Source: a virus. From it: a stretch of DNA of 64,000 nucleotides. This document shows, in pieces, positions 9,431 through 19,575 of this stretch. The notes beneath the pieces were generated by a model that did no database searches, was not told the origin of the DNA, and saw nothing but the letters and a program-made list of their open reading frames with translations. Positions within the stretch are counted from its first letter, which is position 1. Each line of letters opens with the position of its first letter. The stretch lies in the IMG/VR virus record IMGVR_UViG_3300046777_001387, positions 19,697 to 83,696 of that record; one strand, written 5' to 3'. The translations under genes and the position numbers were made by a program.

Positions 9431-12400
9431 ATGGAATTTAACGTAGAACCATATTATGACGACTTTACGCTAAACGCGAAAGACAATAACTATCTCAAGA
9501 TTCTATTCAAACCCGGATATTCTGTTCAGGCTCGCGAACTGACACAGATCCAGTCTATCCTGCAGAATCAGATCAAGCAGCTGGGAGATCATATCTTCCA
9601 GAACGGTTCCCCAGTTATCGGTGGAAACCTTACGCTTGACAACAAGATCACCTATCTAAAGCTCGACGAAACTTACAACAATGAAGACATCGAGCTAGAT
9701 TCTTTCATTGGTCGAATCATTGTGCGTGACTCGGATGGTGTGGTGCAAGCCAAGGTTATGGCTTCGTATTTCCCATCGGGTGGCGTGCCAACCATCATGA
9801 TCAAGTACCTCAGCGGCGCTGAGTTCTCGGATGGTGATGTGTTTAAGGTTGCCGGCACTACGCTAAAGGCAAAGGCAGTAGACAGTGCTGCGTCGGGCAA
9901 GGGAACGATTGTTTCTATTAACGACGGCATTTTCTACGTTGACGGTTATTTTGTAACTGTTGTTCCTCAGACTGCGGTCGTGGGTGCATACACTCAGAAC
10001 GCTAACGTTAAGATTGGTCTAGAAATCAGCGACGACGTTGTTGATTATGTCGTTGACTCGACCCTATTGGATCCAGCGCAGGCTTCGTTCAACTATCAGG
10101 CTCCGGGTGCAGACCGTTATCAATATAATCTAAACCTTTCGACTCGCCCACTAGAAACTGCGGTTGATGAGTCGAAGTTCTTCGAGTTGATGCGCGTAGA
10201 AAATGGCGCAATCACTAAGCTTGTTCGTTATCCAATCTACTCAGAAATCGAAAAGACTCTGGCGCGTAGAACCTTCGACGAGTCGGGTGATTATACCGTC
10301 AGCCCATTCCGTGCTTCGATTGGAAAGTCCAGCGACGATAACAAGTACATTATTAATATCGAACCAGGAAAAGCCTACGTTAAAGGTTTTGAGTTCGAGA
10401 CGCTGGGCACTCTAAAGCTAGAAGCCAACAAGCCAAGAACCACCGGCATCGACACCAGAGATATTGTTGATATTGACCTGAGCACTTCCTACGGTAATTA
10501 CCTGAAGTTCAAGAACGTTACCGGATCCAGTTCCTCGTTTGTTGATATCAGCGCACTGGAAGTTGTCGACCTTCACTGCGTACCAGTGAACGTTGTCAAT
10601 ACTTCGGATCGTTTCATCTATCAAAATACTAAGATCGGTACTGCACGAGTCAGAAATATCCAAAGAGATACCACCGGTGCAACTGAGTTCACCAGTGACT
10701 TCCGTGTATACTTCACAGATATTAGTGTACAGCCTCGTACACTTATTATGAATACCATTAGCACTGGAATCACTGCTAACACGATTAACCTGACTCCATA
10801 CGCTAGTGCCACTGAGAACGCTTACCAGAATACCACAATCACTATTCTGCCGGTCACTCTGTCGCCTATTGCTAACGTTAATGTGGCGAACGTTTTCGTT
10901 AATTCTACCAGAGTTAATGCTAACTCTACGGTCGCTAACGTATTCTACGATCCAACCACTGGCTTTGCTAACGTTGGAATTGGTACGATTATTAGAGTCG
11001 GCGATGAAGTTCGTCAGGTTGTTAATATTGGCGTTGACGGTGCGGGTAACTATCTGCTGGTCAATAGTGCCTTCACTAAGACGGTTGTTGGATCGGACTC
11101 GACCACCAATCCTCTACAAATCTTCCGTCAGAATGCTTATTCGTCTAACGTAACGAACCAGACTCGCCAGATCGTTCGCTACGACGGCACCACCAGACTT
11201 GCATACTTGGATCGTGCGTTTGATGAAAATGCTGTTCCTGTGCAAAATTCTGTCATCCAGCTGAACTTCGCGATCAAGGATCTCGAGTGCTTCATGGATG
11301 CCAACGGAATCACTGGCGTAGTTAACTGCCACGCTAACGTTTCGCTACAGTCTAAGCTGATCAACGGCGACGTTGAGATGTTCCAGCCTTATGATACTGG
11401 ATTGCTCTATAGACTGCCTGCTCCTTATATCAAGCGTGCTAGCTTGACCAATGTGGATCTAAACCACACCAAGTTCATCCAGCGTTCTGCCAGCCCTGCC
11501 GGCACGTTTGTGATCAATAACGGTAACGGTCTAGAGTCATATGAATCCATTCCTTGGTCAGTAACCAATAGCAATATTGAAGATAATCTAATTGTCTTCG
11601 TTCGTGCTGGTGCTGGAACTGGTGATAATGCAACCGGTAAAATTCTAAACCTAACCACTGCCAACGTTTCTGCATCGGGTAGCGGTATCCAGATTACTGC
11701 AAATACTCTGATCACTGATATTGACGTTTATATCAATATCAAGCAGAACGACGTTCAGACCAGCTACCTGCGTCAAAAGACCTACAGAAGCAATGCTTCC
11801 TTCTCGACTTCGCCATTTAATTATCCGCAGTCGACTGGTGCATTCTCTGCTGACTACACAGTCACGGTTCCAAACATCGGTGCAGTTTCTAAGATCAACG
11901 TTTCCAATGGTCTGATCTTTATTACTAACACCCAGTTTACTAGAATTGACTCTGGTGATGCGATTAATCTGTTCGTTCCAGACGTAACCAAGGTTCGCCG
12001 TGTTCTTAAGGGACAGGGAGAATTCGAGGCTAACTCGACCAATTATGTGGATATTACGGACCACTTCATTGTCGACTACGGTCAGAAGGACGAAATCTAC
12101 GAACACGCCAAGCTTATTCTTAAGCAAGGCTACCCAACGCCAAACGCCAAGCTGCTTGTGCACGTTGACTTCTTCGAGCACACTTATCCTGCGGGCGCTT
12201 CGTTCTTCTCGGTAGATTCGTATTCTGATGCACTGTATCAGTCTGGCGAAATTCCAATCTACACCTCTGCTCGTGGTGGTACATTCTTCCTGCGTGATTG
12301 CTTGGACTTCAGATCAACCCGTAGAATCGGCGTTGCTGACGGATCAATCCAGACCGCAAAGATTCCATCCCCCGATGCATCCACTAGCGTTTCGTACAGA

Positions 12401-13672
12401 TATTACCTACCAAGAATCGATAAGCTAGTTCTGAGCAAGAATAAAGAATTCCGAATCATTGAAGGTATTTCGGCATCTGCGCCAACTCCTCCAGATGATG
12501 AAGAAGGCTCGATGACGCTGTATAACATCTATCTGCCTCCTTATGTTTCGAATATCTCGGATATTCGCTTGAAGTATTTCGATAATAAGAGATACACCAT
12601 GAAGGATATCTCTAGAATCGACAAGAGACTAGAGGCAGTTGAGTATTATACTGCGCTGAACAATATCGAAAGCCGCGCTCTTAACGACGTCACTCTATAC
12701 GAGGACGGCACGAATAAAGAGAAGTATGGTATTATCGGCGAAAACTTTAAGAACTATAACATTGCAGACTACAAGAATAAAGACTTCAATGTTCAGCTTA
12801 AAGAAAACAATATGTCGCCATATTCTGTGTCGAGACCACACACCCTTGAGGTTGTGTCGGTTTCTAACGCTATTGAAAATGGTAAGACCGTCAGCTTGAG
12901 CTATTCGGAAACACCTGCAATTAGTCAGGGTGTGACCAGTAATAAGACTCTATCGGTTCAGCCATTCTTGTTCGCTCAGTTTATTGGAACAATGAAGCTG
13001 ACGCCAGAAATTGACTACTGGGCATCGGAAGAACTGAAGCCAGAAGTTATTCGTGGTCCAGAGGTTACAACGATCGTTAAGGAAATTAACAACAGCGTTG
13101 TGATCCATGAGAAGATTATTGAGAAGCAAATCACTGTCACCGTTCCTGCTCCTGTCAAGAACTGCGATTCGGTGATCATTATTACTCCGGGTGCTGATCT
13201 GCCAAGCGTGGTTCCAGAAGATATCGAGCCTGTGAAGAAGGACGATCCTCCGGTCGTCATTCCTCCGCAGCCAATCGATCCTCCTCCTGCAGCACCTCCT
13301 GCAGACCCAGTTGCTGTTATTCCTCCAGTGTTTGTTCCTTCGCCAACCTATGCAGAACCTCCAACGTTCCAAGAGGACGTCATGGTGGTCGGTCAGGATT
13401 GGGGTGCTGCTACGAGCACCGATACATATAGTGGACAGAATCAAGGTTGGATTGGATCCACCGAGTGGATTCCAGTTATGGATATGTCGGCGACCATGGG
13501 TCAGACACTTGTTGAACCTATGCCTTCGACCCCTGTTCAGGTCTACGATGCACCAATCGTCGCTAGCACCTCTACTGCATTCGCTGGATCTGGTCCGATG
13601 AATCTATCGCTAGGCAGCTATGATAACTACTATGCGATGTTGGCATATTATTATTCAGATTGGTATTTCTAA
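9431..13672 (+). CDS. DUF4815-type large baseplate/fibre-attachment protein
   Basis: This is a 1413-residue protein. Residues 1-70 (NVEPYYDDF, LKILFKPGYSVQARELTQIQ, GDHIFQNGSPV) are the signature of the DUF4815 family, large virion proteins of aquatic T4-like phages that take the place of T4 gp10-type baseplate periphery proteins. A conserved core lies around 900-970 (DFFEHTYPAGASFFSVDSY, FLRDCLDFRSTRRI). A Tyr/Asn segment around 1080-1190 ends in VQPFLFAQFIGTMKLTPEID. A proline-rich linker covers 1255-1310, and the C-terminus is Ser/Thr/Tyr-rich. The gene starts 14 bases after gp8 and is followed by a distantly similar large protein. Its function is inferred as baseplate periphery or fibre docking. 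Confidence 0.85.
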   Translation: MEFNVEPYYDDFTLNAKDNNYLKILFKPGYSVQARELTQIQSILQNQIKQLGDHIFQNGSPVIGGNLTLDNKITYLKLDETYNNEDIELDSFIGRIIVRDSDGVVQAKVMASYFPSGGVPTIMIKYLSGAEFSDGDVFKVAGTTLKAKAVDSAASGKGTIVSINDGIFYVDGYFVTVVPQTAVVGAYTQNANVKIGLEISDDVVDYVVDSTLLDPAQASFNYQAPGADRYQYNLNLSTRPLETAVDESKFFELMRVENGAITKLVRYPIYSEIEKTLARRTFDESGDYTVSPFRASIGKSSDDNKYIINIEPGKAYVKGFEFETLGTLKLEANKPRTTGIDTRDIVDIDLSTSYGNYLKFKNVTGSSSSFVDISALEVVDLHCVPVNVVNTSDRFIYQNTKIGTARVRNIQRDTTGATEFTSDFRVYFTDISVQPRTLIMNTISTGITANTINLTPYASATENAYQNTTITILPVTLSPIANVNVANVFVNSTRVNANSTVANVFYDPTTGFANVGIGTIIRVGDEVRQVVNIGVDGAGNYLLVNSAFTKTVVGSDSTTNPLQIFRQNAYSSNVTNQTRQIVRYDGTTRLAYLDRAFDENAVPVQNSVIQLNFAIKDLECFMDANGITGVVNCHANVSLQSKLINGDVEMFQPYDTGLLYRLPAPYIKRASLTNVDLNHTKFIQRSASPAGTFVINNGNGLESYESIPWSVTNSNIEDNLIVFVRAGAGTGDNATGKILNLTTANVSASGSGIQITANTLITDIDVYINIKQNDVQTSYLRQKTYRSNASFSTSPFNYPQSTGAFSADYTVTVPNIGAVSKINVSNGLIFITNTQFTRIDSGDAINLFVPDVTKVRRVLKGQGEFEANSTNYVDITDHFIVDYGQKDEIYEHAKLILKQGYPTPNAKLLVHVDFFEHTYPAGASFFSVDSYSDALYQSGEIPIYTSARGGTFFLRDCLDFRSTRRIGVADGSIQTAKIPSPDASTSVSYRYYLPRIDKLVLSKNKEFRIIEGISASAPTPPDDEEGSMTLYNIYLPPYVSNISDIRLKYFDNKRYTMKDISRIDKRLEAVEYYTALNNIESRALNDVTLYEDGTNKEKYGIIGENFKNYNIADYKNKDFNVQLKENNMSPYSVSRPHTLEVVSVSNAIENGKTVSLSYSETPAISQGVTSNKTLSVQPFLFAQFIGTMKLTPEIDYWASEELKPEVIRGPEVTTIVKEINNSVVIHEKIIEKQITVTVPAPVKNCDSVIIITPGADLPSVVPEDIEPVKKDDPPVVIPPQPIDPPPAAPPADPVAVIPPVFVPSPTYAEPPTFQEDVMVVGQDWGAATSTDTYSGQNQGWIGSTEWIPVMDMSATMGQTLVEPMPSTPVQVYDAPIVASTSTAFAGSGPMNLSLGSYDNYYAMLAYYYSDWYF

Positions 13673-13689
13673 TCTTATAAGGCAAAGCA

Positions 13690-16600
13690 ATGTCATCAGA
13701 AAATATTTACGTTCAGCGTGGTAAACTAGTCACTGATTCTTCGTTGATTCCGTTCATCAGAAGACAGGACGTTGCCTTTGAGGCAGATAATCTGCGCCCC
13801 GGAAAGATCGCGAAGTTGTTCTTTGATGACATCGCGATGAATGGGTTCTCGCAGAAAGCCAACAGAATTGTTCTCGACTCAAAGAAAGTTATCTCTGTTA
13901 ACAGTAATAGCTCGTCTATTTTGGCGGGTTATTACGTTTATCAGGGCAGTTCTCCTGCGGTCACTACGTTTACTGCAAACGTTGCGGCGTATGACTCTTC
14001 GTCGACCACTCTGACTATCTCGAATATGAGTGGCAACTTTGATACTAGCGCCACTCTGTATATCCAGAACCTGACTTCCGGAATTATCACGGCACAGGCT
14101 AACGTTGTCAGCTTTATCAATGCTAACACTGCTGATATTTTCTACACCGGCGAAGGTGTTTACTCGCCAAACAATAACGTATACTTCGAGGTTCTTGGAA
14201 CTTCTGGAGAAAATATTCTCTACGTTAACCAGAACTTCACGGTTCTGAACATTGCCAATGCTGACGTAGTAGACGTTCTGAGCACGATGACTAATGATTA
14301 CCAGATCGGTGATCTGGTTTATCAGACCACTCAGGGAAAGAGAAACCCAAACCTAGCAACTTATCTGGGTCGTGTGGTTTGGTATAATCCTGCTGTCGGT
14401 GGAACTAAGCTGGTTCTTGAGACTATTCGTGGTACACTGAACACCAATAACCAAAACTTCACCACCAATCTAGACTGCAGAATCTGGAACGCAACTAACA
14501 CTAGCTCTAGAACAATTCAGGCGACTCATCCTGTAACAATTGATCTTCAAGCTAACAACATTATTATCTCGGTCGAGGATCCTTCGAAGAAGGTTAATGT
14601 CAAGTCCCATATCCACAACTCTGGTGTTATTTCTAACACGTTTGTGAATGGAACTGACATCTATATTAACTCTGCCAATGCCTCGATTGCTGTTGGTAAC
14701 TTGCTATACTTCACTGCCGGAACTGGTATGGGTCAGATCCGTAAGGTTATTGCTGTAAACGGAAATCGCGTTACGCTGAACCTTGCTCCTACTGTGAATG
14801 GAAAGACCTCTACCAAGTATTCTATCGGCAACCATGTCGTTGACGAAAACGGTACGCTGATTGGTATTCTGAATATTCCAGAAGAACCAAACTTCAAGTT
14901 CAAGACCGGCGAAAGAATCTTCACGATCACAGACGCTTCTACAGTAACTGCGTCTGAGTTCACGATGAAGGCATCTGCCAAGTTTACTGCTGGTGGTATT
15001 CTGAACAAGACTCAGAATATCGTAACCACTCCAGTCGGTCAGCCTCTGCCAGAATTTAATCTGGATAATCCTGTTGCGCCTCTGAAGCCAACGGAAAGAG
15101 CATATAACTCTATCTCGAAGCAGCAGCCTTTGACTGATTCAGACTCGAGCAATATTCCTCGCGTTCCTCTGGCGGACGGTCTGTCGCAGACATTCTTCAC
15201 TCCTAAGTCAAGAACCAATAAGGTCAATAATGGTATCTTCGTGACCTCGGTTGACCTGTTCTTCAAGAGCAAGCCAAGCGTTGCGAACGGCTCGTTGCAG
15301 CTACCTATTACTGTCAGAATCGCCCAAGTGGTCAATGGATTCCCAACTAAGAATTACATTGCCTCTTCCACAGTAAAGGCAAAGGACGTAAAGATCTCAG
15401 ACAGCCCTAGCGTTACGGACTCTGCTACTGTCACCAAGTTTACGTTTGATGATCCAGTTTATCTGGCACCGGATAGCGAATATGCATTCGTTGTTTCTTC
15501 TGAGTCGCCAGAATATGAACTGTATATCGCCGAGCTAGGTGGTGAGGTACTAGGTGCGGATCCTCCGCGTCGTATCTCGGAGCAGCCATACGCTGGTTCA
15601 CTATTCCGCGCACAGAACTCTTCGACTTGGACTCCGTACCAGAATGAAGACCTGATGTTTGTGATCAATAAGGCAGTGTTCCAGACCACGGGTTCTGTGA
15701 CTATGCGCTTCTCTGATCCTCCACTTGCATACGAAACTGTCGACAAGATTCTGCTGCACGTTAATGATCTGAGCTTCCCATCCGGCACTATTGACTTCAA
15801 GGTCAAGGGTGTTTGGAAGGCTAACCAGCAGCTAGAAAATTCTTGGAGATATATTAAGCCACAGGTTGAGTTCAACTATGGTTATCTACTAGATCAGTCT
15901 ACTAACCCAGCCTCGTCGAGCAACAATAACTCGAGAATGGTTGTTCACGGTAACGCAAACAGCTTTATCGTTATGGCTGAGTTCAATTCTACGGATACTG
16001 ACGTTTCGCCAGTGTTTAATATGGAATCTGTGTCGCTAACTACTTCGCAGTTCCTAGTTAATAACGCTGAAATGTCTAATAACATTATCTCTATCACTAA
16101 TAGAGGTATTGGTTATCTTGGTAACGCTACTGCGGTTGCTAGCTCGAACGTTCTCTACGGGTCAAGCAGCCCTGATCAGAATAACGCGGCGCAGCTGTTC
16201 AGAATCAATTATCTGAACAATAACGCCAACGTTGGTCTGTATAACGTGACCATCACCGGTGGAAACGGAAGCGGCGCGCAAGGATTTGCTGTCGCTAATA
16301 CTGATGGATCGAATACGGTTAATTATATCGTTGTTCACCCACGCGGCAGCGGCTATATCGAAAACCCAACCATTTCGATCGCGAATGGTATTGCTACGGT
16401 TAATGTTAGAGCAGCTGCTGTGGCTTCTGGTGAAACTGGTAAGTCTGGTGGCAATATTACAGCTAAATACTTAACGAGACAGATTACTCTGGATAAGCCT
16501 TCGGGTGACTTGACAGTTTATATGGACGCTATCAGCACTCCGGGAACTGATATTCAAGTTTACTACAAGGTCTTGGGATCTGAGGATCCAGAAGGATTTG

Positions 16601-16860
16601 CTGATAAGTCTTGGGTTCGTATGCATAAGGAAGTCGACAGAAAGTCGAAGAACCAGCAGAATATTATCGAGCTCAAGTTTAGATCTTACCCAGAAGGCGC
16701 AAATACCATCAACAAGCTGCAGTATACTGAGAACGGTAAGCAATACCCGATTGGTGGAACGTTTACCTCGTTCGCTATCAAGGTTGGTCTGCTAACTTCC
16801 GATACCTCTGTAATCCCTGTCGTTAAGAATCTGAGAATTCTAGCTACTCCAGAGGGATAA
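13690..16860 (+). CDS. Large baseplate structural protein
   Basis: This 1056-residue virion protein is the usual partner downstream of the DUF4815 protein in aquatic T4-like phages. The recognisable central core at about 485-690 contains PLADGLSQTFFTP, GIFVTSVDLFFKSKP, FTFDDPVYLAPDSEYAFVV, QPYAGSLFRAQNSSTWTP and EDLMFVINKAVF. This is a beta-rich module I know from several baseplate proteins of this phage group. Around 798-915 there is an insert with NRGIGYLG, GGNGSGAQG and PRGSGYIENP motifs, related to the inserts in gp6, gp7-like and gp8. The C-terminal part (YYKVLGSEDPEGFADKSW) resembles a jelly-roll-like domain. The exact role is not established. A role in carrying fibres is inferred from position directly before the fibre cluster. 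Confidence 0.8.
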   Translation: MSSENIYVQRGKLVTDSSLIPFIRRQDVAFEADNLRPGKIAKLFFDDIAMNGFSQKANRIVLDSKKVISVNSNSSSILAGYYVYQGSSPAVTTFTANVAAYDSSSTTLTISNMSGNFDTSATLYIQNLTSGIITAQANVVSFINANTADIFYTGEGVYSPNNNVYFEVLGTSGENILYVNQNFTVLNIANADVVDVLSTMTNDYQIGDLVYQTTQGKRNPNLATYLGRVVWYNPAVGGTKLVLETIRGTLNTNNQNFTTNLDCRIWNATNTSSRTIQATHPVTIDLQANNIIISVEDPSKKVNVKSHIHNSGVISNTFVNGTDIYINSANASIAVGNLLYFTAGTGMGQIRKVIAVNGNRVTLNLAPTVNGKTSTKYSIGNHVVDENGTLIGILNIPEEPNFKFKTGERIFTITDASTVTASEFTMKASAKFTAGGILNKTQNIVTTPVGQPLPEFNLDNPVAPLKPTERAYNSISKQQPLTDSDSSNIPRVPLADGLSQTFFTPKSRTNKVNNGIFVTSVDLFFKSKPSVANGSLQLPITVRIAQVVNGFPTKNYIASSTVKAKDVKISDSPSVTDSATVTKFTFDDPVYLAPDSEYAFVVSSESPEYELYIAELGGEVLGADPPRRISEQPYAGSLFRAQNSSTWTPYQNEDLMFVINKAVFQTTGSVTMRFSDPPLAYETVDKILLHVNDLSFPSGTIDFKVKGVWKANQQLENSWRYIKPQVEFNYGYLLDQSTNPASSSNNNSRMVVHGNANSFIVMAEFNSTDTDVSPVFNMESVSLTTSQFLVNNAEMSNNIISITNRGIGYLGNATAVASSNVLYGSSSPDQNNAAQLFRINYLNNNANVGLYNVTITGGNGSGAQGFAVANTDGSNTVNYIVVHPRGSGYIENPTISIANGIATVNVRAAAVASGETGKSGGNITAKYLTRQITLDKPSGDLTVYMDAISTPGTDIQVYYKVLGSEDPEGFADKSWVRMHKEVDRKSKNQQNIIELKFRSYPEGANTINKLQYTENGKQYPIGGTFTSFAIKVGLLTSDTSVIPVVKNLRILATPEG

Positions 16861-16863
16861 ACT

Positions 16864-17073
16864 ATGAAACTGAGAGTCAAAGAAAACGAAAAGCTTGTCA
16901 GAGATTCTACAAACATGGCTATTTTGAACACTGATCCTGACGCTGTGAAGCGTCATGAACAGAAAATGGCTCAGCTGAGAAAGGCAAAGCAGCAGGAAGA
17001 AGAAATAAATAATCTTCGTCAGGAAATCTCCGACATCAAAAGTATGATGCAAGAACTAATCAAGAGACTCTAA
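16864..17073 (+). CDS. Small coiled-coil protein
   Basis: This 69-residue protein starts three bases after the preceding stop and ends three bases before the next ATG, with no room for an alternative gene. The N-terminal half contains LVRDSTNMAILNTDPDAVKRHEQ. The C-terminal half (KQQEEEINNLRQEISDIKSMMQEL) has clear heptad spacing of Leu/Ile/Met and is a predicted short coiled coil. Small proteins of this pattern recur beside baseplate genes in aquatic T4-like phages, but no function is known to me. Assembly factor or oligomerisation adaptor are both possible. Confidence 0.8.
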   Translation: MKLRVKENEKLVRDSTNMAILNTDPDAVKRHEQKMAQLRKAKQQEEEINNLRQEISDIKSMMQELIKRL

Positions 17074-17076
17074 TAA

Positions 17077-19572
17077 ATGGCAAGTACAACAAATATTTCG
17101 CAAGTAGTTACCGCCAATACTTTTGGTCAGTGGAGAATCCAAACCAATCTTTTGGTTAATGATCTCAACGAGGTAACTCGCGGTGAGTTTGTGAAGCCTA
17201 CTGGTAACACAACATTTACTGTCGGAAGTCTAACTCTTGCAAACGCGACAGGAACCATGCTTACGGTTACTGCGGACGCTCGTATTTCTGGCAAGCTAAG
17301 TCTTAGAAACTACGAGCAGGACGGCGGTAACTCGTATTTGTATTCTCAGAGTCCAGATATTCAGTTCCAGAATGCTAACGTTATCTTTCAGGTTGCTGGA
17401 AATACTAGAACCAGATTCCTGTACAATAATACTTTCTCAAGCCTAGCCAACGTCAATGCCAATGGTTATATTGAGACCACTGGCACGTTTGCAAACAATG
17501 GCTTGATTATGAACGTCGCCAACGTACTTACGGTGCAAACTGCATCGGGTCAGGCGAACGTTAATGTTTCCACCAACGTAACTGTTTCAAGAAACACCAC
17601 GACGGGTAATCTGAGAGTTATTGATAGAGCCGATATTTCTTTGGCAAATATCGGCACTGCCTACGTCGACACTCTGTACGTTACTCAGCCGATTATTGCT
17701 CCTTCGGAAAGCGACACGAACCAGTATCGCCTGCGTGCTACATCGAATGATCGCGGCGACGGTTTCTTTGGTGTGAGACTGGGAACCTCGGCGAATGGTA
17801 ATGCTTGGATCAGATTCGACACTACTTCAGGCAACGTTTGGAGAGCAACTTCAAACAGCACCGAAGGAACTTATTACACGCTGCTGACTATGCAGAATGT
17901 GATAACTTCCACTGCATGCACTAGCACTTCTGATGTGGCTTCAGCTGCTTCTGTTAAGCAGGTGTATGACCTAGCGATCGCTGCCGCAGGATCTAACGAC
18001 GCTGCAAATACTGCCGCAAATACCGCAAGAGTTTCTGCTAACGGTGGAAGCTCTTTGGCAGCGCGCCAGCTAAACTTCGTCAATACTTCTACTGTATCGG
18101 TTACTGTAACTTCAGGCGCTGGTGCTGCTGCTGGTAATGCCAATATTGCTCTGAGTGTTATCGGTGCTATTGGTGCCCAAGGCGCGCAGGGCGCTCAGGG
18201 TGCCCAAGGCGCTACCGGTGCAGGAACTCAAGGTGCTCCCGGACCACAAGGTGCTGTTGGATTGCAAGGTCCACAAGGCGCTCTCGGACCGGGAACTCAA
18301 GGCGCTCCCGGACCACAAGGTGCTCAGGGCGCGCAGGGTGCTCGCGGCGGTGTGCCTTATGCATTCTCCAACTCAACCACCGATAGCGATCCTGGTAACG
18401 GAACAATTCGTTACAACAACAGCACAATTGGTTCTGTTTCTCAGTTGTTCATTGACTCTCTGGACAGAACAGGCGTAACTCAGACTGCATGGTTTAATTC
18501 TTGGGACGATAGTACGAACTCTGTAAAGGGATTTGTTACTATTAGAAGTGCCGTAGATTCTGGCGTAGTTACAAATGTGTTCAAGATCACTGGCGCTGTT
18601 ACTGCAGCAACTGGTTACCATAAGATTCCTGTGACCTATGTCAGCGGCAGTATCCCATCCAACGGATCTGAGTTGGTTATGGAGTTTTCTCCAGCCGGTG
18701 ATATTGGTCCCGGAACTCAAGGCGCTCCCGGACCACAAGGTGCTCAAGGTGCTCAAGGCGCACAAGGCGCAGTTGGTCCCGGAACTCAAGGTGCTCCCGG
18801 ACCTCAAGGTGCTGTTGGATCGCAAGGTCCACAAGGCGCTCTTGGAATAGGAGCGCAGGGTGCTGTGGGTGCCCAAGGAGCAGTTGGACAGGTTGGCGCG
18901 CAAGGTACACAAGGGGCTCGCGGCGCACAAGGTGAAAGAGGTGTTCAGGGTGCACAAGGAGCGCCAGGAACTCAAGGTGTACAAGGAGCAACTGGATTTG
19001 GTGCCCAAGGATACCAAGGCGTGCAAGGTGCTGTTGGTCAAACTGGTCCACAAGGTCAAATCGGTCAAACTGGTCCGCAAGGCGTGCAAGGTGCTGTTGG
19101 TCAAACTGGTCCACAAGGTCCACAAGGACAAACAGGAGCCTCTGGTCCAAGCACTGCAATTAATGCAACTCTAGTTTCCTCTGGAACTTATTACCTTGTT
19201 GGCGTTGGTGGATCTGGTACTAACCACACCCCAGCTGTCCAAGGAAGCATAACCTATAACGGTTCGAACGCCACGATTTATGCATATGACTTCGCTGCAA
19301 CTTCGGATGCCACGCTGAAGAACGTTATTGGTTCGATTGAAGATCCTCTGTCCAAACTACACGGCATTAATGGCGTTCGATTCTATTGGAAGTCTGACGT
19401 TGAGCAGATTAAGATGGAAGTCGGTCTGTTGGCGCAAGAAGTCGAAGCAGTTCTACCAAGTGCAGTTGTCCATAATAATGGAAACATGTACGTTCTCTAC
19501 GATAAGATTGTTCCGTTGCTAGTTGAAGCAATTAAAGAACTCGAAGCCAGAGTTAAGAAGTTAGAGGGGTAA
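17077..19572 (+). CDS. Collagen-like tail fibre with C-terminal S74 chaperone
   Basis: This is an 831-residue fibre. The N-terminal 110 residues (FGQWRIQTNLLVNDLNE, then beta strands) look like a docking domain seen in aquatic phage fibres. Residues about 320-363 hold one copy of the SAN..GS..LNFVNT..VxVTVTSG..GNANI module that is repeated seven times in the protein at 38593. Two collagen-like Gly-X-Gln tracts lie at about 367-425 and 545-690. The C-terminus is a peptidase S74 intramolecular chaperone: Ser743 and Lys748 in TSDATLK form the expected self-cleavage dyad, followed by VGLLAQEVEAVLP and a terminal coiled coil. In this family the domain trimerises the fibre and is then cut off. Confidence 0.88.
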   Translation: MASTTNISQVVTANTFGQWRIQTNLLVNDLNEVTRGEFVKPTGNTTFTVGSLTLANATGTMLTVTADARISGKLSLRNYEQDGGNSYLYSQSPDIQFQNANVIFQVAGNTRTRFLYNNTFSSLANVNANGYIETTGTFANNGLIMNVANVLTVQTASGQANVNVSTNVTVSRNTTTGNLRVIDRADISLANIGTAYVDTLYVTQPIIAPSESDTNQYRLRATSNDRGDGFFGVRLGTSANGNAWIRFDTTSGNVWRATSNSTEGTYYTLLTMQNVITSTACTSTSDVASAASVKQVYDLAIAAAGSNDAANTAANTARVSANGGSSLAARQLNFVNTSTVSVTVTSGAGAAAGNANIALSVIGAIGAQGAQGAQGAQGATGAGTQGAPGPQGAVGLQGPQGALGPGTQGAPGPQGAQGAQGARGGVPYAFSNSTTDSDPGNGTIRYNNSTIGSVSQLFIDSLDRTGVTQTAWFNSWDDSTNSVKGFVTIRSAVDSGVVTNVFKITGAVTAATGYHKIPVTYVSGSIPSNGSELVMEFSPAGDIGPGTQGAPGPQGAQGAQGAQGAVGPGTQGAPGPQGAVGSQGPQGALGIGAQGAVGAQGAVGQVGAQGTQGARGAQGERGVQGAQGAPGTQGVQGATGFGAQGYQGVQGAVGQTGPQGQIGQTGPQGVQGAVGQTGPQGPQGQTGASGPSTAINATLVSSGTYYLVGVGGSGTNHTPAVQGSITYNGSNATIYAYDFAATSDATLKNVIGSIEDPLSKLHGINGVRFYWKSDVEQIKMEVGLLAQEVEAVLPSAVVHNNGNMYVLYDKIVPLLVEAIKELEARVKKLEG
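18709..19140 (+). repeat. Collagen-like repeat tract in S74 fibre
   Basis: G-X-Y triplets with several GPQ, GPG and GTQ units (more Pro than in the other fibres) at about residues 545-690 of the 831-residue protein. A shorter tract of the same kind lies at 18175-18350. Both are interrupted by GAG or GPG phase shifts. Confidence 0.85.
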
Positions 19573-19575
19573 CTA

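Noticed and set aside
11651-12181. 176-codon frame on the - strand
   Set aside because: It lies within the DUF4815 gene, with no recognisable protein features and no start signals. It is a chance frame in Asn/Thr-rich sequence.
17001-17012. AATAAATA-like box inside the small coiled-coil gene
   Set aside because: It matches the late box loosely but lies in Lys/Glu/Ile/Asn codons (GAAATAAATAAT), where it is expected by chance. Support is too weak to list.
18373-19131. Long open frame (about 252 codons) on the - strand
   Set aside because: It lies opposite a collagen-like tract. Codon periodicity leaves stop codons rare in all frames, and the peptide (Leu/Ser/Thr/Arg runs) has no domain and no ribosome site.
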